A DNA stretch of 64,000 nucleotides, taken from assembly GCA_961205875.1 (NCBI GenBank), contig OY540821.1, positions 16,554,001 through 16,618,000 on the forward strand. The letters are read 5' to 3'. Below the pieces are notes generated by a model. The model did no database searches and was not told the DNA's origin. It was given only the letters and a program-made list of their open reading frames with translations. This DNA comes from Sialis fuliginosa (taxonomy: Eukaryota; Arthropoda; Insecta; Megaloptera; Sialidae). This document shows, piece after piece, positions 1 through 11,937 of the stretch. A program made the translations under genes and the position numbers. Every line of letters starts with the position of its first letter. Within the stretch, counting starts at the first letter, position 1.

Positions 1-23
1 ACGTTGTCTAGAAAATAAAAACG

Positions 24-58
24 TAAATATCGGTATGGAGAATCATACATGACTTCCA
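24..58. repeat. Dispersed repeat P, copy 1 (window edge)
   Basis: A block of about 35 bp recurs in inverted orientation at 18249-18283 with one clear mismatch. The shared core contains ATCGGTATGGAGAA and ATACATGACTTCCAT. It is the edge of a repeat whose remainder probably lies outside the window. The family is not recognised. Confidence 0.6.
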
Positions 59-156
59 TTTATGAATATTAATTTTATGTCATATTGGATAATTTCAATG
101 AAGAAAAAAAAAATAAACGTTAAATGTAAGTGTTGAAGTGGTTATTAATAATGTAA

Positions 157-718
157 TTAAGGTAGTTCTCGTGCAAACGTCATTTCGATAGAATTTTTAA
201 AAAATTCAAGGCATAAAAAGAATAATGATATCTATCCAAACGTGAAATTTTAAAGAGATCGACCGTTTTAAACTCGAGATAATTGTCATCAAAGTTTGCC
301 ACTTTTGTACGTATCTACTATATCAAGTTCGTATTATGTCCATTCTCATGCATGACTAAAAACTTCGACAGCTTTTGATAAAAAACTATCAAACAGTAAA
401 GGCTTATAATTCTGATATGTGATAAAAAAATTCTAAATGATTGACCGTTTTGTTTTTGAAATACAATTGTACAGTAAAGGGTTATTATTCTGATATGTGA
501 TAAAAAATTCCAAATGATTGACCGTTTTGTAGTTTTATTATCAAAATCTGTCGAAACATTTAGTCATAAAATAAATATACGTACTAATACAACAATAGAC
601 GGTTTTGGGTATAGACTTGATCAAAAATTCTCTGTAGCAACGCAATTATTTTCGATATTTTATCATGGTATTATGAGCGTAACTTTTTGATAGTATTGTA
701 GCACGAGAACTACCTTAA
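157..718. mobile_element. piggyBac-like foldback MITE with TTAA target duplications
   Basis: The tips are an exact 18-bp inverted repeat, TTAAGGTAGTTCTCGTGC at 157-174 and its complement at 701-718. TTAA at 157-160 and at 715-718 fits the target-site duplication used by piggyBac superfamily elements. The interior is itself partly palindromic: the ACTAAAAACTTCGACAG-like segment near 354-371 is mirrored near 545-570. It also contains a direct duplication of about 60 bp (about 398-458 and 473-530, sharing TTCTGATATGTGATAAAAAA). There is no coding capacity, so it is non-autonomous. The superfamily call rests only on TTAA and the tip structure. Confidence 0.7.
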
Positions 719-1065
719 CTAAAACTAAAGAATAGAAAATAAGACGTATACATAAAAACTACATTCATTGAAATTCGATTTTATGATATATAATACGTTA
801 TACAATTTTATTGACATTTCATCAAAATAATGGTATTTTTTTAAGTCCCGAAGCGAATCGGAACAATTACAATTGTAATTTTGTTTCTTTCATACCGCGG
901 ATTGAGTAAAACTGCTTTATGATGCGTTCTAAAATCACTGATTACTTTTTATAATTAAAACAGTGGCGGCATTTTCTTTATTTCTTCGTTCTCAAGAAAA
1001 GTATATAGGAATGCATATAGGATAAAAACTGAGCGATATAAAAAGTATAAAAATAATAATAATAA

Positions 1066-1640
1066 ATTAGTTAACCATTTAATTTTACCAAAAAATAATT
1101 TTTCTTAAGACGCACCTGATTATTTTTTCGTACATTTTATGTTAATTTCAATCTAAATCTTTCATGCAAACGTCAAAATGACACTTAATATGTCAAATTT
1201 AAAAAAACAAAACACGATTTTTTAAAGCCAGTTGAAATAAATTTTTGTAAGTGAATATTTTACAACAAACATTGTAGATTATATTATAAGAAATTGAATG
1301 CTCTACAAAAAAATTTCTATAAAATTTTCACGTATGTGTCGTTCTTGAAATATCTTGAAAAAATAAATGTCACCCCTCCCCCTTACACACGATTTTGATG
1401 ATTTTGAAATGGGACCGTGCTGAAGCCAGACCTAACGATTCAAACAAGTTTCATTAATATCAGTTCAGTGGTTCATGAGTTATGCGAGTGACAAGGATTC
1501 AGAGGACAGACAGACAGACAGACACGGAACAAAAAGTGTTTATCTTGACGTGAAACGGAAAAATTTTGAAATCGAAGAACAATTTTTTTGTCTGATTCTA
1601 AAACGATCACAAAGCTTCTCGTTTCTTCGATATGGTATCA
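1066..1640 (+). repeat. Repeat family B, copy 1 (5' truncated)
   Basis: Family B recurs at least nine times in the window. Shared landmarks in order are TTAACCATTTAATTTT, GACGCACCTGAT, TTTTCACGTA..TGTCGTT, CTTGAAAAAATAAAT, a C-rich CACCCCTCCCCCTTACA block, TTTCATTAATATCAGTTCAG, GGTTCATGAGTTATGCG, a run of GACAGACA units, and the 3' segment CACAAAGCTTCTCGT.TCTTCGATAT. It has no coding capacity. The family name is unknown; the GACAGACA tail resembles non-autonomous insect repeats. Confidence 0.75.
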
Positions 1641-2125
1641 TTATATTTAAAATTTTCGTTGATACGGCCTTTTGTCAATACAAAGTTAAGAATACTGGAC
1701 CTCCAAAAGGACAATCCAGAACATAAAGGACACGGGCATTCAGCAGGGGTTATTGTATTGACAAGTTTACAGGATTTATGATATGTTTAGCCCAACTATT
1801 TATCTGCTATTTACAGTACTTGACTAACAACGATATACCGTATCATCCCTTAAACAGCTTAAACAACCCCTAGTCCCCAGCGATATCAAGTATTTTTAAC
1901 ATGAGATTATGTTTGGCTTATTATGTAAAATATTTTTCTTTCACAGTGTTGTGATTTATGTGTTAAGAAATGACAATTTAAATTTCTTATATTAGATGTT
2001 GACCCCAGAGAAATGATTCTTAGAAGTTGATACATGTTTATTTTGTATGTTTTATTCATATATTTTATGAATTGTAAGTACAGTAAAAATTTTATTAGTT
2101 TCTTATATAATTGAAGATGACACAT

Positions 2126-2336
2126 TTTGCTTCCTTGCAATATCGAAGATACGAGAAGCTTTGTGATCGTTTCAGATTGAGACAAAAAAAATGTTCTCCG
2201 ATTTCAGAATTTTAAATTTATTTATTCATTTCACGTCAAAGCAAACGCTTTACGTTCCGTGTCTGTCTGTCTATCCGCCCGTCCGTCCGTGTGTTCGTGT
2301 GTCCGTCCGTCCGTCTGTCCCCTGAATCCGAACACA
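2126..2336 (-). repeat. Repeat family B, copy 2 (3' part)
   Basis: This is the 3' half of family B in reverse orientation: GCTTCCTTGCAATATCGAAG, then TGTGATCGTTTCAG and TGTTCTCCGATTTCA, then an expanded GTCTGTCTGTC/CCGTCCGTCC microsatellite-like tract at about 2264-2322, ending in CCCTGAATCCG. Confidence 0.7.
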
Positions 2337-2344
2337 GACATTTT

Positions 2345-2825
2345 ATAAATTAAGTATTGTTCCTGGCTTATGGGTAAAATAACTGTTTTATTAACTGCAG
2401 CAAATAATATTTTATTAAAATATTTAGATATATGTTTTTTAATGAGATAATAATTTTATGAATTATATAGTTTATTATTTTTTTAAATAATTGATAGTAA
2501 ATACGTAATTTTAAAATACTGTAATTAATTTTTATTTATTTTGCATTGTTTAATGCTAATTATTTGGCAAAAAAATATGCATGCTTATTTATTACTACAT
2601 TTTGTATTAGATTACATATTACACAGGCACCATATATTTTATTTTTTATAGTTTTTAAAAACATTATTCGGAAATATTCATAAATATGTTTTATATTTTG
2701 ATAAGAAAATAATAAAAATCATGTTCGTATATTTGAAACTATACAGGAAACTCAATACTTTATAAATATTTAAACAAAATTGCCAATGCTTAACAAAATC
2801 GAATTAAAAAATTTCACAAGTAAAT
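2345..2825. other. AT-rich stretch without recognised features
   Basis: This stretch is very AT-rich and has no ORF of note, no clear terminal inverted repeats and no match to the repeat families defined here. Confidence 0.5.
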
Positions 2826-2827
2826 AT

Positions 2828-3325
2828 AAGGTATTGGCACCAGTCTTGGATATGACCCCAGTAATGGCGATTTTTTAAATAAATGTACTGAATATTAATC
2901 TATATACATTTAACTGTCTTACAGCGTGATTTGATGACAATCGGCCGATAGGTGTCAAAATGGTGGACATTTAAACTAATTATTAGTATAATTTATTTAT
3001 TAATTATTATATTATCATAGCAACTGCTTTACATTGTTTCAAATTTGACGATTCTTTCTTTTATATCTTTTGTGTCGTTGTACTTATCATTAGCAAGTGT
3101 CCATCACTGCGTACTCATTACTGGTTTTACTTTATCCATTACTGGAGAAAAAACATAAACAAAATAAAATGCTATAATTTAAAAAAACAAACTATCTATG
3201 CGGACTTTGGTAATTAAATTGATTAAATAAAGAGTAAATTGTTTTATTAGTAACATGAGTTCATGAGAATTACAAAAACAGTAAACCTAGCTCTTATAGC
3301 GGCCATAACTGGTGCCAGTACCGTA
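2828..3325 (+). mobile_element. MITE family A, copy 1 (nearly full length)
   Basis: This is the reference copy of the commonest element here, about 500 bp long. Its tips are inverted: TATAAGGTATTGGCACCAGT at the left and GCCATAACTGGTGCCAGTAC at the right, probably at a TA target. The interior carries subterminal repeats of CAGTAATGG / CATTACTGG (near 2857, 3115 and 3137), the segment ATTTGATGACAATCGGCC and TTTACATTGTTTCAAATTTG. It has no coding capacity, as expected of a MITE mobilised in trans. The DNA-transposon superfamily is not identified. Confidence 0.75.
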
Positions 3326-3430
3326 TAATCAAATTATAATTTTCCAAGATGGATAACTAACATAACATTTAAAAAATTCTTTAAAATTTTTGTTATCATA
3401 TCGACAATTTACTAATATTTTTGATGTAGT

Positions 3431-3456
3431 TTAGGTCAGGTTAGGTTAGGTTAGGT
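3431..3456. repeat. Short TTAGG-type array
   Basis: The tract reads as degenerate then regular GGTTA units (TTAGGTCAGGTTAGGTTAGG). TTAGG is the canonical insect telomere unit, but short interstitial arrays like this are common in insect genomes and do not imply a chromosome end. Confidence 0.6.
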
Positions 3457-3907
3457 CGCCAAATAGGATATATTTTTAAATCCAGCCGGTATATAGTTAC
3501 ATGCATACAACCAAATAATTCATATTGACCGCATTCATAATAAGAACACATTTGGCCCACCCATGTGTTAAAAAGTGTACCAGCCCCTTTCTTACGCCAA
3601 GGTGAGACCATGAATAAAATATAGTACAAACACCTTTGTATAGAAACTAAAAAGCCATAAAGAAATGGCCAAAACATATACATACTGCACGTCTGACTTC
3701 CTTTCAAGACAATTTATTACCTATTTTGGGTTAGTTCCTGGTAAAATGTTTTTAAAAATAAGATAATTGTCTTGTTTATTTTGTTTTTAGTGGAAATGTT
3801 TAAAACAATTTGTTACGGTTACAGATTTTTTCTATTAGCATTATGTTGTTTATTTGCTTTAAGTTTGAAATAATTTTAGTGGTTCTTTCATGTATTTCTA
3901 TATAATA

Positions 3908-4192
3908 TAAGGTACTGGCACCAGTCTTGGATATGAATTTGATACTCAATTTGTTGATATTTGATTACTACCATTTCTGAATATTAATCTATATATATAT
4001 TTAACTGTTTTATAGCGTGATTTGATGACAATCTGCCAAAAGGGGTTAAAATGGTTTCATTTAAACTAATTATTAGTATATTTTATTTATTATTTATTAT
4101 ATTATCATAGCAACTGCTTTACATTGTTTCAAATTTGACGATTCTTTCTTTTATATCTTTTGTGTCGTAGTACTTATCATTAGCAAGTGTCT
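3908..4192 (+). mobile_element. MITE family A, copy 2 (interrupted)
   Basis: The left tip AAGGTACTGGCACCAGTCTT and about 280 bp of family A are present, ending near the GCAAGTGTC segment at 4190. A matching right tip, GCCAGTACCTTATA, appears at about 5939-5953, after other repeat material. The simplest reading is that one copy A was split by later insertions spanning 4193-5940; this is inference. Confidence 0.65.
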
Positions 4193-4621
4193 CATCATAT
4201 GAAGAAAGTATTTACAAAACATTATGTAAATGTACCAGACATATACATTCACCACTTGGATAATATAAAATTGTGAATAAAAAATAAAAAATAAAAACTA
4301 TAGGTATATTAATCAACTTAATTGCATATTTAGAATATTATGTCTTTATTTGTACAAAAAATACCAACTTCTGCGAAATTTAAACATGATACTGTAGAAG
4401 ATAGAAAGAATTACTTGTAAACAACGTCGGATATTATATTACTTGTAAATTATTACCTGCCTTAATGGGTAGGTTTAATGTATTTATATGAAAAGTATAA
4501 GTTTTATGTAGAGTAAACACGTCCAATATATTTACTTAGGTAAATATAAATTAATTTTATTAAATATCTATAGAAATTAGAGATGGATTGCGTGTTACTG
4601 CGAGAGCTACTATTATGAACA

Positions 4622-4822
4622 CTAGTTTGTATTGAACATACCTAGGTCATGGGGGACATAGCCTCCCCCAAAACTCAGAAAAAATAGAAAAATGCTTATT
4701 AAATATACTAAAATAACTTTTTTGTCCATGTCACAGTCTATGACTCCCTCAAATTGTCTTTTCTCAGACAATGACCCCCCCCCCTCAAATTGTAAACCTA
4801 GATCCGCGCCTGCGTCTGGCAA
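4622..4822 (-). mobile_element. Repeat family G fragment, DNA-transposon-like end
   Basis: On the minus strand this ends with GGCGCGGATCTAGGTTTACA followed by a G-rich block (C run at 4771-4779 on +). The same sequence recurs in the opposite orientation at 17004-17140. The GGCGCGGATC tip followed by a long G run is typical of insect DNA-transposon ends (hAT-like), but no target duplication or transposase is visible. ORFs here on both strands are fortuitous. Confidence 0.55.
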
Positions 4823-4824
4823 TG

Positions 4825-5300
4825 GTTTTGTTAACAGCGGCCCTGATCGAGAACAATCAGTATCTACAAATATGTTGATAATTTTGTACAGTGGATTTAG
4901 TATTTAGTCGTTTTGACATTTGAACAACGTATATGTATATAATACAGATTACAGTTAGTTTCTTTTGATGTTTTATATATATTTAATAGACGTGATGTAT
5001 TATTTACATAATGTACATACATAAATATAATAATAAATTTTTATCACAATGTATTATAAATAATATAAATATTTTATTGTAAACTGATATTTTTATCGGC
5101 TCCTTTAAGAAAAAGACTAAACAAAGGAGTAAGTTGTTTTAAAAATATGCAATTAGTGAATATAATCATTGTACTTAAGTTTTATGTTCATTAATATATG
5201 TATAAGTAGATATACATAGTATCTTGATTGTGTTCGGATGTGGCTATTTATTAGTTTTGATAAATAATATTATTTTTCTGTTGTTTCATGATGTAGGTAT
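4825..5300. other. AT-rich stretch without recognised features
   Basis: The stretch is AT-rich with many TATATA/ATAATA runs. No coding, tRNA or repeat signal could be supported. Confidence 0.45.
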
Positions 5301-5309
5301 ATGTTATCG

Positions 5310-5940
5310 CAGAGCCGGCCTTAGCAAGTCGGGCGCCCTGGGCGAGATTTATTTTTCCGCCCTCTTTCCCCTTAAAAAATGTTAAAAATCAAAAAAATGT
5401 CAATTAAAATTGATAAATTAACAAATAAGTTGAATAGTTAATATCTCAGATTGGCGCGATCCTACAGACTCAATTTTTTTTTAAATGTAGCTTACACTTT
5501 AAGAGTATCACGCACTTAAAGACCCTCGCGACCTCCTTCCCTTTTTAAAAACAAATTAAAACTCATAAACTAACAAAGAAGTAAATTGAATAGTTAATAT
5601 CTCAGCTTGGCGCGATCCTACAGACTCAATTGTTTTAAAAATTTAGCTTACACTATTATCTTTAAGAATATCATGCACTTAAAGACCCTCGCGACCTCCT
5701 TCCTTTTTTAAAAACAAATTAAAACTCATAAACTAACAAAGAAGTAAATTGGATAGTTAATATCTCAGCTATGACGTAACATTGTTAAAATTATATAAGA
5801 TAAAATAATAATATCATGTAAATACTGAATCAACTGTATTCTAGGTTCCGGTTGACGGTGACATATGCTTTTCATATACATTTATTGGGGGGGGGGGGGG
5901 GGGCTTGAGCCCCTTAAGCCCCATGTAGTCGGCGCCCCTG
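5310..5940 (+). mobile_element. Repeat family F, copy 1 (CAGAGCCGGC-ended) with internal tandem repeat
   Basis: The element starts CAGAGCCGGCCTTAGCAAG and GGCGCCCTGGGCGAGA. A related head is present at 33857. A G18-type homopolymer lies at about 5887-5904 and the right edge is TAGTCGGCGCCCCTG. The interior (about 5432-5770) is a tandem array of two and a bit units of 156-163 bp containing ATATCTCAGCTTGGCGCGAT and AAAGACCCTCGCGACCTCC. The left and right tips are only loosely inverted and no target duplication is seen, so the two ends may belong to different elements. Confidence 0.6.
5432..5770 (+). repeat. Tandem repeat, about 160-bp unit
   Basis: GAATAGTTAATATCTCAG-type starts occur at about 5432, 5588 and 5751. 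The two complete units are highly similar, both with ACCCTCGCGACCTCCTTCC and ACTCATAAACTAACAAAGAA. The third is only a start. Confidence 0.8.
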
Positions 5941-6118
5941 CCAGTACCTTATATATGTCCATTACAAAAATGAATGGCAATTTTACAGTAAACTTAGACA
6001 TCCGAATTACACTCTGGTATAGGATACAGTAACATTGCAACTGTTCTGAGGTTTATAGTTTCAGGGTGGTCCAGTAAAACGAAACTGATCACATATCCCG
6101 TGAAGGCGAGAAGTGGAC

Positions 6119-6156
6119 ACACGCACACACTCACACATACGTATACACACCCACCT
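6119..6156. repeat. Imperfect CA microsatellite
   Basis: CA-rich tract with interruptions (ACACACGCACACACTCACAC and following). Confidence 0.8.
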
Positions 6157-6451
6157 ACAAGACACGTGTGAGTTTATGGTCATATTTGAAATTTGATTGG
6201 TTTTATTTATACATGTTTTATAGGTTAGGTGTGCCATAAATTATCCTTTAGTGAAGTGTCCTGTATTTGAAACGGTTCACTTGATGAGTTGTGCGAATTG
6301 ATTCACTTCAGGGCCGGACTTTAGGTATTTACGAATGGGCTTATTTCTTCTCAGTTATATTTATAAAATGTTTAATGTTTATGATAAATAAACTTCAGAA
6401 AAATCACATTAGGGAAATATATACAGCCCCGCACATGACGATAAATAAGAT

Positions 6452-6690
6452 AAAGGCACCAGTAATGGCCGCTATAAGAGCAAGTTTTCGTTTTTTTTAT
6501 ATTAATGGGCTTGTTTTTGTTATTATCAAATAACTGTTTATTTAATTATAATTTAATTACCAAAGTCTGCAAATATGGTTTGTTTTTTAAATTCTTTGTT
6601 TATGTTTTTTCTCCAGTAATGGATAAAGTAAAACCAGTAATGTGCACGCAGTGTAGGGCACTTGCTAATGATTACAAAATGATTAATATA
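6452..6690 (-). mobile_element. MITE family A, copy 3 (truncated)
   Basis: Reverse-oriented family A beginning GGCACCAGTAATGGCCGCTA, with ATTTAATTACCAAAGTC, TTTTCTCCAGTAATGGATAA and GCACGCAGTG. Homology stops near GCTAATGATTAC. The short ORFs across it are fortuitous. Confidence 0.75.
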
Positions 6691-7079
6691 TACTAAAAGA
6701 ATCGACATCATTAGGTCTAATATCTATATCTATATCTATTTAAATTTAACATGAAAAATTAATTTGTTTATATTAAAAGTATCACATATCTTCCACACCG
6801 ACTCTGTGTAACAACGCAGCATGCTCTGCAAATTGGAATTTAAAACAAAATCTTGCGCTTAATCGAATTCATTTTATTTATAAGTACTTAATGCCATAAC
6901 ATTGCGCCTTTTGAACTTTAAATTGAAAACTGAGATTGTTGTGTATTTATTATCTATAGTTAATAAATATACAACGTAGAAAATATGTACAGGGGTTGAC
7001 AAATCCGGGTTAAAAAATTCCTGTTAAGAAAAAAATATGTTGACCTTCAAATATCCATTTTTTGATTGAAACAATTTTT

Positions 7080-7250
7080 TCAAATATGCAATACTTTATA
7101 TACCTACTACTCGGGGATATTAATTTAATTAAACATAAAGTAATCATGCCCACCCGACATGCCCACCCAACATGCCCACCCAACATGCTAACAACACACG
7201 GTTCACCACGAATTGTTTTTTCCGGCTTCATGAAATTTACCTAAAATATC
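7080..7250 (+). repeat. Repeat family O, copy 1, with a 13-bp minisatellite
   Basis: The sequence CGGGGATATTAATTTAA through ACGAATTGTTTTTTCCGG recurs inverted at about 14105-14215. In this copy the CATGCCCACCCAA segment is repeated three times at about 7146-7187, while the other copy has about one and a half units. The small ORFs on both strands encode only this low-complexity repeat. Confidence 0.7.
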
Positions 7251-8050
7251 CACAAATTACACACCTAAACTTAACCTATCGATTAGTGAAAACCGGAATA
7301 AAATCCATTCAGTGGTTATTGTAAAATTATATTTTCTCCCAGGAAACACCAGGTCTTATCTTAGAATTTGTATGAAAATCAAAAATAAATAAATAGGTTA
7401 CCTTTCTTGGAAGTTCTTTATTGTAATTTATAAAAATCCGTTTATTTATATTGTAAAATGCATATGTTTTCATTCAACCTCATGGTGGAAAGATATATAT
7501 TTGTAGGTATCATGATTCAAACTGACATTCACATATAGTAATTGTTTTCAGCGTCTTTAAGTATCATGACACCCAAAGCCAAAGTTCATAGAAATTATAA
7601 TATAATCAAATATCAAAAGTATAGGTAAATATAGAATACTTTCCCACCATAACACCACGGATTATGTGGCAAGGGGTTGTTCTCACTTAGTGCAGACCAA
7701 CCCTCAGCATCCCCTGTGTATGCGACATCTCACGTTCAACCCCCAGACCACAACCGATCGACTTCGCTCTTAAGCTCTGTGTCCTTTACCTCTAATTATC
7801 TTACCATTCACAAGTCAATGCCTCTATACATAAATATAATATGATTATGTTCGTCTTGGGTTACATTAAACGTGTTTTTTTCTTCAAATCTTATGTTTGA
7901 ATTCATATTTATAATTATAACAATAAAATATTAATCGCTGTACTTACATTACTTTCTTATACATTTTTATACAGAACCATATGTTTGGAATAGGCTCAGT
8001 AACAGAAAAATATATATAACTGTTATTTGAAACTTTATTTTTTCTTTTAC

Positions 8051-8140
8051 TTTGTGATCGTTTTAGAATTAGACAAAAAATTGTTCTCCGATTTCAAAAT
8101 TTTTTAGGTCAAGTCAAACTCTTTTCGTTCCGTATCTATG
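8051..8140 (-). repeat. Repeat family B, copy 3 (fragment)
   Basis: Contains TTTGTGATCGTTTTAGAATT, TTGTTCTCCGATTTCAAAAT and TTTTCGTTCCGTATCTATG, which are the 3' landmarks of family B in reverse orientation. Confidence 0.65.
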
Positions 8141-8158
8141 TAAATATTTACTCAAAGA

Positions 8159-8403
8159 CAGCTAGATCGTTTATATTTTATTTGTTATTTTCTCTTACTC
8201 CAATCCCCCCATATCTGCAGCATCATTTGACACTCTTTCATCTACTTTTAATCTTAAAAAGTAAAAATACTTATTCATCAAAACAATGAATGCATCAAAA
8301 CTCAAACACAACTAGATCGTTTATATTTTATTTGTTATTTTCCTTTACCCCAACCCCTCTATATCCGCAGCATCATTTGACAATCTTTCATCTCTTCTTG
8401 ATC
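8159..8403. repeat. Direct duplication of about 97 bp
   Basis: Two copies, 8159-8254 and 8307-8403, share CTAGATCGTTTATATTTTAT and GCAGCATCATTTGACA with scattered differences. A spacer of about 52 bp separates them. No function is apparent. Confidence 0.75.
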
Positions 8404-9637
8404 CCATTCTCTCTGATCTAATTAACGGACCATTCATGGACCATTATATACATAAGTTTTATATTACCGTTAACGATTTTTTAATCATTTATTTACATTC
8501 TGGGAATGATATTTTTGTCATTGTTTGAATTGTATACGCGAATCATCTGTCAGTCGTTCAGACACGATTTTAATGAATGTATTATTACACGTGAGATATT
8601 GAAGATTAGGTACAATAAACGTGTTCCCTCTGGCTTTCAGTGATGTCGCAAAATAATAGAAATAAATTTTTGATTACATTTAAACATATTCAAAATGATT
8701 TTTGTGTGATAAACCTTGGGTTACATATAAAACAAAATTAACGACGATTAGTTAATCAGTTGTTTTAAAACCATAGTTAATGTTAACTATAAAATTAATA
8801 TCAATTTGTAAATAAACAAATATGATAATTTTTTAACCTTATAAAATTTATTATAACCGTGTTTTTTTTTTTAGAATTAACGTATAATAATGGGATTAAA
8901 ACAACAGATTAATTTTGCTTTATGCAACCCAAGGAAAAAAGACTATTTTTAAAGTTGTCATGAAATGGTAGCAAGTGTTAATTAATTCTGTATTATCCCA
9001 GGGTAGGGCATTTAAAGTGTTACGGATTTAATCTCAAAACCATCGCATATATTTAAAAAATATATCTTAACCAAAAAACGTTTGGTTGTGAGGGGGTAAT
9101 CGCAAGCGTCCCCCCTCTAATTTCTAAACTAAAAAATTCCAGAATGTAATTTTAATTAGTACTTTCATTGAAAAATTAATGTATTTTTTATTAAATTAAA
9201 AATTGACGTTATTAAGAAAAGGCAATCACAAAAATGGTTAAATTTCACAATTGATTGAATTTTTAAAATGATTTTCGACTCATTTAGTAGAATATAATAG
9301 CCAGTGCGGGGTATAAAAGGGAAAAACAATGGACGGAGGAGTTATTTATTTTTATTGCTTTATTTTTTGGAAGAGGGGGGGGGGGGAATTTGGTATAGTA
9401 AGAAGATTTAAAAACTTTTATATGTATATATATAGATCAACCCGATTTCGTTTTCTTGTAGGATGTAAAATATCCAAATTAATTATATTTACATTTGCGA
9501 ATATAATGGCAAAAGAATCCCCCCCTCTATGTTTCTCTGCTCTACTTTTTAAATCTTTATTTATTAAAAATAATAATAAAAAAACCTAATGAAGGTTATT
9601 GCGTCTATCTAACTGACAAATATATCACATGTATATA

Positions 9638-9802
9638 CAGGGTGTATCAAAAAAATGTACTCACACTTTAACTGTTAATCACAGCATGGCAGGAAATCAA
9701 CTCTTCTGTATTCGAAGCTATTTCATTTTAATTTATGCTAATAAATAATATATATTTTTCTCGTCATTCGAAGTGTGAGTACATTTTTTTTGAGACAACC
9801 TG
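9638..9802. mobile_element. TA-flanked MITE with CAGGGTG-type tips, 165 bp
   Basis: Inverted tips CAGGGTGTATCAAAAAAATG and CATTTTTTTTGAGACAACCT are followed inward by GTACTCACACTT in both arms. TA dinucleotides flank both ends (9636-9637, 9803-9804). The structure fits a Tc1/mariner-type non-autonomous element. Confidence 0.8.
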
Positions 9803-9809
9803 TATATTA

Positions 9810-11930
9810 ACATCCATCAAAAATCTCTTAAATAATCTACAATATCGAGTGGGCCAGGCCCCCCACATTTACAGTCTCATTACGGCTACAAATAGAGTAC
9901 ACATTATTGTCACATTTTCTCTAAAACACAGTGCACATTTAAAATGATTTATGTGTTGAAATAAATCTCAACGTTTCTGTCCCTATGTGTGTGGTCCAAG
10001 TGTTAAAATTTGACATTATTTAGCCTCCTGCACCATGTCAGGATGGGTGGACATAAGGTCTTGACCGCTCGGGCGTGTCCTGTAAGTCTGATATTTAACA
10101 GATGATTTTTAAAATGTTTGGAAGCAGAATAAGCGCCAGTAAAATTACTGTGATGATTATTTTATAGATTTTATGGCCGCTATAAAGTAAGCTGGTATTT
10201 TTCGGTATACCGGACTGCAGGACACGAACCTGAATTTATTTATACGTAGTTAGGGTTCAAAATGAAATTTTCGGTTCGGTTTCTAGTTCATTTTCAAACA
10301 ATTTGTGTTTAAAAGGTTTGGAAGTTACGTCAAATCAGTTGAATTTTTTTATAATTGTTTAAACACTCAAAATGAATGAAATACTGAAATTTCAGATTTT
10401 TTGACCGACTCGTTTTTACGAAAATAAATTTTAAATTTCAGTTGTTATAATGTTAAATGAAAAATGATAAAAATGAATTAAAAAAACAGTGAGATTGATT
10501 TGAAAATTAAGGATATAGTAAAGTATATATTTATGTAATTATTTAAACAAGAATTTGAAATTTCGACTGTACCATTATTAAAAAAACAATATAAGAAACT
10601 CGAAAAATATGTGAAATGATGTGAAATAAATTTTAAAATGACAAATACATGAGTGCAAGTGAGAAAGACATCCTACCCCACACCTGCTTCTCAAAAGTAA
10701 CTTCCCAACCTACTTAAGTACCAGATTTTTTAGATTTAATTTTGGGACTTATTGTTAGTTCAAAATAATATATATTCTAGAAATTTTATTTACCATATTT
10801 CATTAGTTAGTGGGCCATAGCCTCCACATCCTATAGCGGGCCCCCAAACTAGTATTTTCATTGGGGCTCTTCCCTTCTTGTTTGAGACAAAAAGAACTTA
10901 TAAATTTTACGTAAATTGACCGATTCTCAATTAATAACTATAGGAATGCTTCTATAAAAGATTATTTTTAATATATATTTCGTTGTATTAAGACCCGCAA
11001 AATTTACGGGCCTTTAAAGTGTTAAAACCTCATCTATAAGAAATTGACTATAGGTAATATGAAAATTACTAATTGCATTAGTTTCCAATACCATCAATAA
11101 CTACAAAAGCCTGAATACTTTGTATGTAGGTACGATAAATAAAAACTTATAGTGAATGTCGAAAAATTCAATTAAAAAGAATAATTCAACGTCAAAAATT
11201 CATAATGAATCATTTTCTTCTTATACAGTAGCATATTCATTATATCTACCTCGGAATTATATTTCCATAAATTACTATAATGTAAAAACATCTGAACAAC
11301 TTACTAATTATGAATAGCTACTATGCCAACAGATATAAATTTAGGTTCTGAAGATGATTTTTTGGTGAAACAAAAACTGCTTACATGCTGCGTGCATGGG
11401 CGCCCACACAATTTTATTTCAAGGGTCAATCAATATTTTTATTCTTTCCTATATAAATTGAACTGATAATTAAATTTATAAAATATAATTAGTGTTAGCA
11501 ATCCCTTTGATCTTATATTGCAGGCGCATATGATGGGAACCGAAATAATTTCAATTAAAGTTACATAACTATGTAATTAATTAAATAAGTGGAGTAATTA
11601 TCAATGAGAAGCTAGTTTTATTTTTTATTAAAGCGGTATATGAAAAAATCTTAATGATAATTTATATTGTTATAATTTTTATGCTTGGGGGGTCGAGTTT
11701 ATTATTTAGAATACAAAAGAAAATTACATAGATTTCAGTTGTTTCTTTATTAGAAATGTATGTAGGCATCTTAAGTTACCTAGTTTAATTTATTGTAGAT
11801 AGATTTGTGTTATTTAGGCAGATATATCGTTTTTTTTTTAATTAGAAAAGATTAAATACATGTTTCTTTTAATTATCAACGCTAATTGATTTTTGAAATT
11901 AAGAAAATGGCAATGTACTATTATAAAAAG
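9810..11930. other. AT-rich non-coding stretch
   Basis: No gene is supported. A G/C-rich edge near 10812-10852 (GGGCCATAGCC, AGCGGGCCCCC) and a short segment near 10170-10190 resembling the family A motif ATGGCCGCTATAA look like decayed transposon pieces. Everything else is unassigned AT-rich DNA. Confidence 0.4.
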
Positions 11931-11937
11931 AACTAAA

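Noticed and set aside
2264-2322. CRISPR-like regular repeats in the GTCC/GTCTGT tract
   Set aside because: It is a microsatellite-like tail of family B without spacers, in a eukaryotic genome.
3431-3456. Telomere
   Set aside because: Only about five TTAGG-type units surrounded by ordinary euchromatic repeats; interstitial arrays are common.
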